Assembly (NCBI RefSeq): GCF_003026285.1
Contig: NZ_PYOD01000010.1
Location: 62,001-126,000, forward strand
From: Photobacterium profundum
GTDB lineage: Bacteria > Pseudomonadota > Gammaproteobacteria > Enterobacterales > Vibrionaceae
Length of the DNA: 64,000 bases
Reading direction: 5' to 3'
The first letter of the stretch is position 1; each line of letters starts with the position of its first letter. The notes beneath the pieces are model-generated. The model did not search any database. It saw only the letters and a program-made list of their open reading frames with translations, and had not been told where the DNA came from. The position numbers and the translations under genes were made by a program. Positions 26,022-34,225 of the stretch are shown here, in pieces.

Positions 26022-27392
26022 ATGAAGAAACCTTTACTTGTTTTAAGTGCTCTCGCACTAGGTATCAGCTCTGTTATAGCCCCTGTAACAGCAACCGCGG
26101 CCTTACCTGTATCTGTCAATAACCAACAACTCCCTAGCCTAGCACCTATGCTAGAAAAAGTGACACCTGCTGTTGTCAGTATTGCGGTCGAAGGGAAGCA
26201 TACATCCACACAACAACTGCCTGATTCATTCCGATTCTTTTTTGGTCCAGATTTCCCCGAAGAACAAATTAGAGAACAGCCATTTCGAGGCTTAGGCTCT
26301 GGTGTTATTGTCGATGCAGGTAAAGGCTATATCGTTACCAACCATCATGTTATTGATGGCGCAGACAAAATTATCGTTCAATTTCATGATGGTAAAGAAC
26401 TAACGGCAGAGCTGATTGGCAGTGATAAAATGTCGGATATTGCTTTATTGCAAGTTAAAGCACCTAAAGATCTGACGGAAATCAAGCTCGCTGATTCTGA
26501 TCAACTGCGTGTGGGGGATTATACGGTCGCAATAGGTAATCCATTTGGTTTAGGTCAAACGGTAACATCAGGCATTGTTTCAGCACTTGGGCGAAGTGGC
26601 TTAAACATTGAAAACTTTGAAAACTTCATTCAAACCGATGCTGCAATTAATAGCGGTAACTCTGGCGGTGCTTTAGTTAATCTTAATGGCGAACTTATTG
26701 GCATCAATACCGCGATTCTTGGCCCTAATGGTGGCAACGTCGGGATTGGTTTTGCCATTCCATCCAATATGGTCAGAAGCCTTGCCGAGCAAATATTAGA
26801 ATTTGGCGAAGTGAAACGTGGCGTTCTTGGCGTTCAAGGTGGTGAATTAACCGCTGAACTAGCGGAAGCATTTGGCTATGAGACTAACCAAGGTGCCTTT
26901 GTTAACCAAGTAATGCCTGATTCATCGGCAGAAAAAGCGGGATTAAAAGCCGGGGATATCATCGTTTCGGTTAACGGTAAAAACATCCGTACCTTTGGAG
27001 AATTGCGAGCCAAAATTGCCACACTTGGTGCGGGGAAAAAAGTCACTCTGGGCATAGTGCGTGATGGTAGTAAAGCAAAGGATTTCACGGTAACACTACA
27101 AGAAATGGCTCAAAACACTATGAAAGCTGATAATTTACATCCAGGATTAGTCGGGGCTGAATTTGCTAACACAAGCTCTAGCGATAAAACCAAAGGGGTT
27201 AAAGTCACTAACATTGCAGAAAAATCTCTCGCAGCTCGCTATGGTTTACTGAAAGGTGACATCGTCATCGGGCTCAATCGTAGCCCCATTAAAAACTTAG
27301 GTGAATTGCGAAAAGCACTTGAAAAGAAACCAGCAGTATTAGCGTTAGAAGTACAACGTAAAGACGCTGTACTTTATTTGATCATTCGCTGA
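26022..27392 (+). CDS. degQ: Periplasmic serine endoprotease DegQ (HtrA family)
   Basis: DegQ degrades or refolds damaged periplasmic proteins as oligomeric cages. The 456-residue protein has a signal peptide (about 1-27), a trypsin-like domain with the catalytic triad His109 (TNHHVID), Asp139 (SDIALL) and Ser214 (GNSGGA), and two PDZ domains (about 255-345 and 365-455). Two PDZ domains separate it from DegS. Vibrionaceae often carry one such gene here, annotated DegQ or DegP (Do); choice of name rests on position next to degS and zapG. TCGGAGT precedes the ATG. Confidence 0.93.
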   Translation: MKKPLLVLSALALGISSVIAPVTATAALPVSVNNQQLPSLAPMLEKVTPAVVSIAVEGKHTSTQQLPDSFRFFFGPDFPEEQIREQPFRGLGSGVIVDAGKGYIVTNHHVIDGADKIIVQFHDGKELTAELIGSDKMSDIALLQVKAPKDLTEIKLADSDQLRVGDYTVAIGNPFGLGQTVTSGIVSALGRSGLNIENFENFIQTDAAINSGNSGGALVNLNGELIGINTAILGPNGGNVGIGFAIPSNMVRSLAEQILEFGEVKRGVLGVQGGELTAELAEAFGYETNQGAFVNQVMPDSSAEKAGLKAGDIIVSVNGKNIRTFGELRAKIATLGAGKKVTLGIVRDGSKAKDFTVTLQEMAQNTMKADNLHPGLVGAEFANTSSSDKTKGVKVTNIAEKSLAARYGLLKGDIVIGLNRSPIKNLGELRKALEKKPAVLALEVQRKDAVLYLIIR

Positions 27393-27655
27393 TCGACTAT
27401 TCGCGCTTTACCTCGCCTCGAGCTTCTCTCTCGGGGCAATATTAAATCTGAGCCCTTCTCCACCTCGCTTCACCATCGCGCTCATCGCCGTTAAATTTAT
27501 TTGGTATATCTCTCTTGATCTCCGATACTTATCAAGAACTGTACGAAACGTATGGATTACACCAAATAAGCTGAATGAATCCGTTTGGTATCGAAGTCTT
27601 GGGATGCTATCCTGCGCAGTCACTTTTCGTATTTTAATATATTCAGGGAGCATTG
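27393..27655. other. Unexplained degQ-degS spacer with charged antisense frame
   Basis: The 263-bp gap is longer than needed for a promoter. The plus strand at 27405-27480 is C/T-rich and unlike its neighbours. On the minus strand an open frame of 81 codons (27653-27408) starts with a rare codon and ends in a highly charged stretch, VKRGGEGLRFNIAPREKLEA. I do not recognise it and see no ribosome-binding site. TTATTTGGT (27497-27505) and ACCAAATAA (27561-27569) form a 9-bp inverted repeat. The degS promoter lies at the right end. Confidence 0.4.
27585..27613 (+). promoter_or_regulatory. Putative promoter of degS
   Basis: TTGGTA (27585-27590) and TATCCT (27608-27613) are 17 bases apart, giving a leader of about 36 nt with AGGGAG before the degS ATG. 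Both hexamers match 4/6 of the consensus. Confidence 0.45.
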
Positions 27656-28744
27656 ATGCTGGCTTTCTTAAGTCGTTCTGTCTTACTAGGCATCGCTACT
27701 GCTGCGATATTACTCGTGGCTATTCCTGAATTACGTAGCCAAATGTTTACCTCTTCAGTTTCATTATCTGAACCGGATACCAAGCCAGCACAAATATCCT
27801 TTAATAATGCCGTACGCCGAGCATCACCTGCTGTCGTTAATATTTATAACCGACGATATGATGCGAATGATCGCTTAAAGCTGAGTACTCAAGGGTTGGG
27901 TTCAGGTGTCATCATGAGTGATAAGGGCTATATCATTACGAACTATCATGTCGTAGCACAAGCCGATCAAGTTATTATCGCGTTACAAGATGGCCGTTTT
28001 TTCACTGGTCAACTTGTCGGTAAAGATCAGCGCACAGATATTGCAGTATTAAAAATTCAAGCTGAAAACTTACCCGTGATTCCGCTAAACCCTAACTATA
28101 ACCCGGTCGTTGGCGATGTCGTGTTAGCGATAGGTAACCCCTACAATCTGGGTCAAACGACAACTTATGGCATTATTTCTGCGACTGGGCGTTCTGGGAT
28201 GAGTTTTTATGGTCGCCAAGATTTCTTGCAAACAGATGCAGCGATCAATGAAGGAAACTCTGGCGGTGCTTTAGTCAATACACGTGGTGAACTTGTAGGC
28301 ATCAATACTGCCTCTTTCCAGCAAGCAACTGATATTGAAACATACGGTATTTCTTTTGCTATTCCCTATGAATTAACTCATAAGATAATGAAAAAACTCA
28401 TTGCTGATGGACGTGTCATTCGTGGCTATATAGGTATTGATGGTCGTGAAATTAATCCTGTTATGGCGCGCTTATACGATGCCGATCAAGTGAGCGGGAT
28501 TATTGTGATGGGCATGGATCCGAATGGACCCGCTACAAAAGCAGGGTTTAAGGCGCAAGACATCTTAGTTGAAATAGATGGCAAGCCTGTCACTGATATG
28601 CGTAATGTACTCGATATTGTGACAGAATTACGCCCAGGTAGTACGGTTGCAATGAAAGTGCTTCGAAATGGCAAGCCTTTAATATTATCAGTGCTTATTG
28701 CTGATGAACCAGAAGTACCTGAGCCTGTAGCAACTAGCAACTAG
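27656..28744 (+). CDS. degS: Site-1 protease DegS (envelope stress sensor)
   Basis: DegS is an inner-membrane-anchored serine protease that cleaves the anti-sigma factor RseA when its PDZ domain binds C-termini of misfolded porins, starting the sigma-E response. The 362-residue protein (ATG at 27656, after AGGGAG) has an N-terminal membrane segment (about 7-23), the triad His98 (TNYHVV), Asp128 (RTDIAV), Ser202 (GNSGGA), and a single PDZ domain (about 250-350). Residue numbers lie within two of E. coli DegS. The last codons and the stop fall in a heptanucleotide repeat. Confidence 0.96.
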   Translation: MLAFLSRSVLLGIATAAILLVAIPELRSQMFTSSVSLSEPDTKPAQISFNNAVRRASPAVVNIYNRRYDANDRLKLSTQGLGSGVIMSDKGYIITNYHVVAQADQVIIALQDGRFFTGQLVGKDQRTDIAVLKIQAENLPVIPLNPNYNPVVGDVVLAIGNPYNLGQTTTYGIISATGRSGMSFYGRQDFLQTDAAINEGNSGGALVNTRGELVGINTASFQQATDIETYGISFAIPYELTHKIMKKLIADGRVIRGYIGIDGREINPVMARLYDADQVSGIIVMGMDPNGPATKAGFKAQDILVEIDGKPVTDMRNVLDIVTELRPGSTVAMKVLRNGKPLILSVLIADEPEVPEPVATSN

Positions 28745-28765
28745 CAACTAGCAACTAGCAACTAG
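28728..28765 (+). repeat. Heptanucleotide tandem repeat (TAGCAAC)x5
   Basis: Five exact copies of TAGCAAC plus a final TAG begin in the last codons of degS and run 21 bases past its stop (28742-28744). Because the stop always falls in the third copy, a gain or loss of copies beyond three would not change the protein. Confidence 0.95.
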
Positions 28766-28787
28766 CCGATTCTTACAGGCTGCCATA

Positions 28788-28817
28788 TAAAAAAACCTCG
28801 CACTGCGAGGTTTTTTT
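28788..28817. terminator. Bidirectional terminator between degS and murA
   Basis: AAACCTCGC and GCGAGGTTT form a 9-bp stem with a short loop, flanked by A7 and T7 runs, so both convergent genes can end here. Confidence 0.9.
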
Positions 28818-28842
28818 GTCATCCATCAAACAACATTAGTGA

Positions 28843-30099
28843 TTACTCACTAATACGTTCAATGTTCATGCCTAGTGCACTAAATTTACCTTCAATGTGC
28901 TCGTAACCACGGTCTATGTGGTAAATACGGTCAACAATGGTTTCGCCTTCAGCAATGCTACCTGCAATAACTAAACTTGCTGATGCACGTAAATCTGTTG
29001 CCATAACTTGCGCACCACTTAAACCGTCAGTATCACCGCAAATAACTGTGTTACCTTCAATTTCAGCACGAGCACCCATACGAATAAGTTCAGGAATATG
29101 CATAAAACGATTTTCAAAAATCGTTTCAGTAATAATACCCGTTCCTTTCGCAACTAGGTTAAGCAATGAAAACTGAGCCTGCATATCAGTAGGGAAACCA
29201 GGATGTGGCGCAGTGCGAATGTTGACGGCTTTTAATTCTCGATCAGTCATATCGATACTGATCCAATCATCGCCAGTTTCAATGTCAGCGCCTGCTTCTT
29301 CAAGCTTCGCCAATACAGCTTCTAGCAATGCTGGTCGAGTATTACGACACAGTATTTTTCCGCCAGAAACCGCTGCAGCCACTAAAAAAGTACCGGTTTC
29401 GATACGGTCAGCAACCACTTCATGATAACCACCGCCCAAACGCTCAACGCCTTCAATCGTAATGGTATCAGTACCAGCACCTGTGACCTTTGCACCAATC
29501 GCATTTAAGAAATCGGCAGTATCAACAATTTCAGGCTCACGTGCAGCATTTTCAATAACTGTTGTGCCTTCTGCTAATGTCGCAGCAGACATAATCGTTA
29601 CTGTCGCGCCAACACTCACTTTATCCATGACAATATGAGCACCTTTAAGGCGACCATCGACAGAAGCTTTAACGTAGCCTTCTTCTAAAGTAATCGTCGC
29701 ACCAAGCTGCTCTAAACCATGAATATGAAGATCAACAGGACGAGCACCAATTGCACAACCACCAGGTAGAGAAACTTGTCCCTGACCAAAACGTGCAACC
29801 AATGGTCCAAGCGCCCAAATAGAAGCTCGCATGGTTTTGACTAGATCGTAAGGAGCACAGAACTCATTTACACCACTAGCATCAATGAGAACTGACCCGT
29901 TGCGGGTAATATTTACCCCCAAGCGACCCAACAGTTCCATCGTTGTATCGATATCACGCAATTTTGGTACGTTCGCAATTTCTACTGGCTTCTCAGCTAA
30001 TAAAGAGGCGAACAAAATCGGTAATGCTGCATTCTTAGCTCCAGAAATGGAGACTTCGCCGCTTAATGGACCACCGCCCTGGATTCGAAACTTCTGCAT
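28843..30099 (-). CDS. murA: UDP-N-acetylglucosamine 1-carboxyvinyltransferase MurA
   Basis: MurA makes the first committed step to peptidoglycan, moving enolpyruvate from PEP to UDP-GlcNAc; fosfomycin targets it. The 418-residue protein has two EPSP-synthase-like lobes and the catalytic loop LPGGCAIGARP with Cys115 (E. coli numbering) when the second of two adjacent ATGs (30099) is used. AAGAGG also lies at better distance from that ATG. The SGAKNAALPILFA segment is near residues 19-31. It follows ibaG at 10 bp, at the end of the mla unit. Confidence 0.97.
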   Translation of the reverse strand: MQKFRIQGGGPLSGEVSISGAKNAALPILFASLLAEKPVEIANVPKLRDIDTTMELLGRLGVNITRNGSVLIDASGVNEFCAPYDLVKTMRASIWALGPLVARFGQGQVSLPGGCAIGARPVDLHIHGLEQLGATITLEEGYVKASVDGRLKGAHIVMDKVSVGATVTIMSAATLAEGTTVIENAAREPEIVDTADFLNAIGAKVTGAGTDTITIEGVERLGGGYHEVVADRIETGTFLVAAAVSGGKILCRNTRPALLEAVLAKLEEAGADIETGDDWISIDMTDRELKAVNIRTAPHPGFPTDMQAQFSLLNLVAKGTGIITETIFENRFMHIPELIRMGARAEIEGNTVICGDTDGLSGAQVMATDLRASASLVIAGSIAEGETIVDRIYHIDRGYEHIEGKFSALGMNIERISE

Positions 30100-30109
30100 C
30101 ATAAACCTC

Positions 30110-30364
30110 TTACAGCGACATTAGCTTTTTATCACGCGCCCACTCAGCAGGCGTGTATGTCTTAATGCTCAACGCATGAATCGCGTTAGTAGCAATATGC
30201 TCCATCAATGGTGCATAGACAGTTTGTTGTTTTTTAACACGGCTCATACCGTCAAACATAGCACCCACTGCGATCACTTCGTAATGGCTACCTTCACCTT
30301 TAACAATGACTTCGTCTAATGTTAAGGCTGTTTCAAGAATTTGTTTAATTTCAGCGATTTCCAC
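30110..30364 (-). CDS. ibaG: BolA-family protein IbaG
   Basis: IbaG (YrbA) is a small BolA-like protein linked to iron-sulfur trafficking with monothiol glutaredoxins and, in Vibrio cholerae, to envelope integrity. The 84-residue product shows the BolA pattern GEGSHYEVIAVGAMFDGMSRVKKQQTVYAPL, with the surface histidine and the FDGMSRVKRQ-type helix. It lies between mlaB and murA as in E. coli. Confidence 0.93.
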   Translation of the reverse strand: MEIAEIKQILETALTLDEVIVKGEGSHYEVIAVGAMFDGMSRVKKQQTVYAPLMEHIATNAIHALSIKTYTPAEWARDKKLMSL

Positions 30365-30383
30365 AAGCTATCCTCTTTGCTGC

Positions 30384-30695
30384 TCACTTTATATAGGCAG
30401 CTAACATTGATTCAACATGACTTAGGCGTAGCAAAGTTTTGAGCTGCTCTGGTACATTTAATAATGTGAAGTCACACCCCGCAGTGATTAACTGCTGAGA
30501 TAAATGAAGCAACATCACCATTCCGGCAGAGTCTACCCGAGATAAGCCCGAAAGATCGAGTGTTACCTTTGAACCCTGTGGCATCCATTCACATCTTTGC
30601 TGCCAAAAAGCTGGAACTGTGTCACGTTCCAATACCCCTGACAAGCAATAATCACCATTATCCAAGCTCTGTAACGTAATCTTTGCTTTATTCAT
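30384..30695 (-). CDS. mlaB: Phospholipid transport STAS protein MlaB
   Basis: MlaB is the cytoplasmic STAS subunit that stabilises and activates the MlaFEDB transporter. From the ATG at 30695 it has 103 residues; a frame from 30731 would run through the end of mlaC. The STAS signature DLSGLSRVDSAGMVMLLHL (about residues 40-58) includes the Ser-Ala-Gly turn contacted by MlaF. The start overlaps the mlaC stop by 8 bases. Confidence 0.92.
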   Translation of the reverse strand: MNKAKITLQSLDNGDYCLSGVLERDTVPAFWQQRCEWMPQGSKVTLDLSGLSRVDSAGMVMLLHLSQQLITAGCDFTLLNVPEQLKTLLRLSHVESMLAAYIK

Positions 30696-31332
30696 TCGCA
30701 CTCGCCTCACGGCGAATTGGTTTAGCCGCAAGGGTTATCAAATTTTTTGTTACAACATCAACACCTTCGGTACGAAGCTGCCCGCTCCACTCACTTTGCT
30801 TGGTTGATATCATACTGACGCCTTCAGCCACCATGTCAAAACCCTGCCATTCTTTGGTTTTTTTATTTTTACGTAATTTAAAATCTAAACGAATAGGTGG
30901 GCGTTTCGTATCAACAATATCAACACGCACAGAAACGATGGTACGATCCGCTGGAATGGCTTTCGGTGGCTCTATTTTTATATCCTGATTGGTATATTGC
31001 GTTAACACTTGTGCATAAGAAGCCACCAGATAATCAGTAAACGCATCAACGAAGTCATTACGCTGCTCTTTCGTGGTCTTCTTAAGTTGAGGGCCTAACA
31101 CTTTATACGCGGCATAACGCGTATTAATGTAAGGCAATAGCTCTTCTTTAACGACAATACGTAAATAGTCTGGGTTGGCTTGGATTTTTCCCTGCTCAGC
31201 CTTCAGACGATCAAACGTTGTCTGAGAAACTGTTGCCATCATCGTATAGGGGTTTGTAGCATCAACCGTTGCAGCGCTGGCAAACAATGGCAATGACGCT
31301 AAACAAAATAAAACATATCGAATTAATTTCAT
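30688..31332 (-). CDS. mlaC: Periplasmic phospholipid shuttle MlaC
   Basis: MlaC carries phospholipid across the periplasm between MlaA-OmpC in the outer membrane and MlaFEDB in the inner membrane. The 214-residue protein has a signal peptide (about 1-20, ending FASA) and the Tol-Tol-Ttg2 fold, with AYKVLGPQLKKTTKEQRNDF and FDMVAEGVSMISTKQSEW characteristic of the family. It follows mlaD at 11 bp. Confidence 0.96.
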   Translation of the reverse strand: MKLIRYVLFCLASLPLFASAATVDATNPYTMMATVSQTTFDRLKAEQGKIQANPDYLRIVVKEELLPYINTRYAAYKVLGPQLKKTTKEQRNDFVDAFTDYLVASYAQVLTQYTNQDIKIEPPKAIPADRTIVSVRVDIVDTKRPPIRLDFKLRKNKKTKEWQGFDMVAEGVSMISTKQSEWSGQLRTEGVDVVTKNLITLAAKPIRREASANE

Positions 31333-31343
31333 TATCTACCTAC

Positions 31344-31823
31344 TTATTTATCACTATCGCCGCCAATGCTATATAGCACTTGACCAATCATATCTTCTAA
31401 AACTAAGGCTGATTTCGTATCTTCCATTAAATCGCCATCATGTAGCATCTCGATATCATCATCAATAAAACCAGGGCTTATGCCTAAATATTGCTCACCC
31501 AATAAGCCTGCCGTCAAAATAGCCGCAGAACTGGTTTCAGGGAAATACCCGTACTTTTTCTCAATTGCCATTGTCACAACAGGCGTAAAACTTTCAGTAT
31601 CGAGGCTAATATCGGTAATACGTCCAACAGAAACGCCACCGACTTTTATCGGTGAACGGACTTTTAACCCACCAATATTATCGAAATGTGCTTTCAAAGT
31701 GTACGTATCATTAGTACCGAGGTTCTGCACATCTGCCACTTTAAAAATCAGTACAAGTAACGCGGCAATACCTGCCATGATAAATGTACCTACCCATAAT
31801 TCTAATTTCTTATTTTGATGCAT
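31344..31823 (-). CDS. mlaD: Phospholipid transport MCE protein MlaD
   Basis: MlaD forms the hexameric MCE ring in the periplasm on top of MlaE. From the ATG at 31823 it has 159 residues and starts MHQNKKLELWVGTFIMAG, like E. coli MlaD; the frame opening at 31856 adds 11 untypical residues. A membrane anchor spans about 10-29, and the MCE domain (about 37-120) shows LKAHFDNIGGLKVRSPIKVGG and LLGEQYLGISPG. Confidence 0.95.
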   Translation of the reverse strand: MHQNKKLELWVGTFIMAGIAALLVLIFKVADVQNLGTNDTYTLKAHFDNIGGLKVRSPIKVGGVSVGRITDISLDTESFTPVVTMAIEKKYGYFPETSSAAILTAGLLGEQYLGISPGFIDDDIEMLHDGDLMEDTKSALVLEDMIGQVLYSIGGDSDK

Positions 31824-31911
31824 CCGTTTATTCCCAACATCCATTAATAACAGCACACCTTAAACGCATTAATATTTTGCGGGTGCGCAGTAAAAATATT
31901 TACTATTCGAG

Positions 31912-32694
31912 CTAATTACCAAACATTAAGGCTGTTAGCACAAAGTCTAGCCCTAATACTGCTAATGATGAATTAACCACGGTTCGTGTTGTTGCGCGAC
32001 TAATGCCTTCAGAGGTAGGAACTGCATCATAACCATTGAATACTGCAATCCATGTAATGGTAATAGCAAACACCACTGACTTGATAAAACTATTACCAAT
32101 ATCTTCCCCTAGTTCCACAGAAGCCTGCATAACAGACCAAAAGCTTCCGTAGTCAATGCCTTTCCAATCAACTCCTACGAGCTGCCCCCCCCAAATGCCG
32201 ACAGCACTAAACATCATCGCCAGTAAAGGCATTGAAATAACTCCCGCCCAAAAACGTGGTGCTATAACTCGCCGCAGGGGATCAACCGCCATCATTTCCA
32301 TGCTGGACAACTGTTCCGTTGCTTTCATTAAGCCAATTTCGGCAGTTAATGCAGAACCTGCCCTACCCGCGAAAAGTAATGCCGTCACAACAGGGCCGAG
32401 CTCCCGTAACAATGACAATGCGACCATTTGGCCTAAACTTGTTTCGGCTCCAAAATCCACTAAAACAATATAGCCTTGCAGGCTAAGTACCATGCCAATA
32501 AATAAGCCTGATACCATAATAATGGCGATAGATAACACACCCACTGAATACAATTGCTTCATCAACAGTGGAAACATTTTTTTCGGTTGCGGTTTACTGA
32601 CTAGCGCGCCGTACAGTAATAATGTTGCACGACCGATAGTCTGAAACTTTTCAATCCCTTGACGTCCGACGCTCGCAATAAAGTCAATGAGCAT
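31912..32694 (-). CDS. mlaE: Phospholipid transport permease MlaE
   Basis: MlaE is the membrane subunit of the MlaFEDB ABC transporter. The 260-residue protein has about five membrane segments and the family blocks LVDFGAETSLGQMVALSLLRELGPVV and GRAGSALTAEIGLMKATEQ. An 88-bp gap separates it from the mlaD start at 31823, and a 219-bp gap with a palindromic element from mlaF. In E. coli mlaF, E and D are nearly contiguous, so this arrangement is loose. AAAGGCAG precedes the ATG. Confidence 0.96.
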   Translation of the reverse strand: MLIDFIASVGRQGIEKFQTIGRATLLLYGALVSKPQPKKMFPLLMKQLYSVGVLSIAIIMVSGLFIGMVLSLQGYIVLVDFGAETSLGQMVALSLLRELGPVVTALLFAGRAGSALTAEIGLMKATEQLSSMEMMAVDPLRRVIAPRFWAGVISMPLLAMMFSAVGIWGGQLVGVDWKGIDYGSFWSVMQASVELGEDIGNSFIKSVVFAITITWIAVFNGYDAVPTSEGISRATTRTVVNSSLAVLGLDFVLTALMFGN

Positions 32695-32715
32695 AATTAA
32701 AACTGCCTTTCCCTA

Positions 32716-32885
32716 TTTATACCAGTTTAGATAAGTATTTGACTCACCCTTGTCGGTTAACATAGCCAAAATAACGTTAGTCATTTAACAATGAGATCCA
32801 CTCGTTAATTCAATGACTATCTCGTTATTGACTATTTTCCGAGGAACAAACCAGACCATTTACTTATCTAGAATAGTCTTATGAT
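32716..32885. repeat. MITE-like palindromic element between mlaF and mlaE
   Basis: The edges share TAGATAAGTA in opposite orientation (32728-32737 and 32862-32871 as its complement), with partial matches continuing to either side. Between them AGTCATT...GAG and its complement CTCG...AATGACT, and a further ATCTCGTTATTGACT arm, make nested inverted repeats. There is no open frame. Similar short words occur upstream of mlaF (34066-34117). Size (about 170 bp), end symmetry and location suggest a miniature element; I could not check for other genome copies. Confidence 0.5.
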
Positions 32886-32913
32886 TATTGTTATATATAT
32901 TTATTCTTAATCG

Positions 32914-33729
32914 CTATTTTGATGTTCTTTTTGCAAACAAATCTTGCTCTAATGCTCGAGCTGGGTACTGAAAAGGAACGGGTCCATCAGCATCACCATC
33001 TAAAAACTGACGTACACGTTCATCAGTATTTGCTCGTAATTCATCAGGTGTACCACTACCGATAATTTTACCGCCAGATAATAAATAAACTTTATCGGCA
33101 ATACTCATCACTTCAGGTACATCGTGCGATACGATCACAGAGGTAATACCTAAAGCTTGATTTAAACTGCTAATCAATTCAACCAATACTCCCATCGTTA
33201 TAGGATCTTGGCCCACAAACGGTTCGTCATACATCATTAAATCGGGATCGAGTGCAATTGCCCGCGCTAATGCCGCTCTACGTGCCATACCACCGGATAA
33301 CTCATTAGGCATAAGATCTGCGGCACCACGCAACCCTACCGCTTCTAGCTTAAGTAATACTAACGTATCTAATAGGTCTTCCGGCAAATCTGTATGCTCT
33401 CTTAATGGGAAGGCTACGTTGTCAAATACGGTCATATCGGTGAATAGCGCACCCGATTGAAACAACATGCTCATACGCTTTCTTACTTGATAAAGCTGTG
33501 CACGTTTTAACTGAGGAACATTAACTTGATCAAACCATATCTCACCGTGGTCGGGAGCGATCTGGCCACCGATTAAGCGTAATAATGTCGTTTTACCAAT
33601 CCCTGAAGGTCCCATGATCGCCGTCACTTTACCTTTAGGTACGTCTAAGCTGACATCATCAAAAATTTTCCGGTCTCCACGAGAAAACGATACATTTTTA
33701 ATTGAGACTAATGTTTCACTCGATTCCAT
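32914..33729 (-). CDS. mlaF: Phospholipid transport ATP-binding protein MlaF
   Basis: MlaF is the ATPase of MlaFEDB. The 271-residue protein has Walker A GPSGIGKTTLL (40-50), the ABC signature LSGGMARRAALARAI, Walker B LMMYDEPFVGQDP and the switch histidine in VIVSHDVPE. The C-terminal extension that couples to MlaB is present. It is first in the mla unit; a TATAAT on the minus strand at 33817-33812 is a possible -10 element, without a good -35. Confidence 0.96.
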   Translation of the reverse strand: MESSETLVSIKNVSFSRGDRKIFDDVSLDVPKGKVTAIMGPSGIGKTTLLRLIGGQIAPDHGEIWFDQVNVPQLKRAQLYQVRKRMSMLFQSGALFTDMTVFDNVAFPLREHTDLPEDLLDTLVLLKLEAVGLRGAADLMPNELSGGMARRAALARAIALDPDLMMYDEPFVGQDPITMGVLVELISSLNQALGITSVIVSHDVPEVMSIADKVYLLSGGKIIGSGTPDELRANTDERVRQFLDGDADGPVPFQYPARALEQDLFAKRTSK

Positions 33730-34225
33730 ACCCGCCCTGTTTAGTTATTCCGTCTTCTGCACTTACATGTTGAGACGCATCACTTTGAAAAAATGTATTT
33801 TTTTACAATCGATTATAAATGATAGGTACTTTATGCAACCAACTCAAGGTGATAGCGGTTAGTTTATTGTCATTTCATCGTTATCGCTCTCATTATGTGA
33901 GTTTAGCTAGTCACGATAATCAATTAACGGTCACATCTTTAACTGTCTTTTATAGTGATAATAAATAGCTTACATCATTTTGAACATTGTTTTAATGATG
34001 ATAGCATGCCTTTATCTATATGGCTTACTCGATCGTTTTTAAGATAGTAATCAGACAATCTAGTCGGGTATACCAGAGAAATAGTCATTAGCAATATCAA
34101 TTAGTCACGACTATCGCTTCCCTTTTGCTAAGCTTCCCGTCAAAATTGCCCTAATAATATGTAAAATTCGTTCGTTAACGTTTAAATTAATCGCAAAGCG
34201 TATTTAAAAAAATAAAGGGATAAGA
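33730..34225. other. Long non-coding gap between divergent mlaF and yrbG
   Basis: No supported gene lies in these 496 bp. Visible structure: a TATAAT for mlaF (33812-33817, minus); CATCATT...AATGATG, a 7-bp inverted repeat near 33973-34000; two copies of TAGTCACGA (33908 and 34102); and GGGTATACCAG with AGTCATTAGCAAT at 34066-34095, resembling parts of the element at 32716-32885. Plus-strand AAAGGG at 34215 serves yrbG. The DNA is very AT-rich. Confidence 0.6.

Noticed and set aside
33614..33862. Plus-strand frame crossing the mlaF start
   Set aside because: It is largely antisense to mlaF, and the rest is AT-rich intergenic DNA without conserved features.
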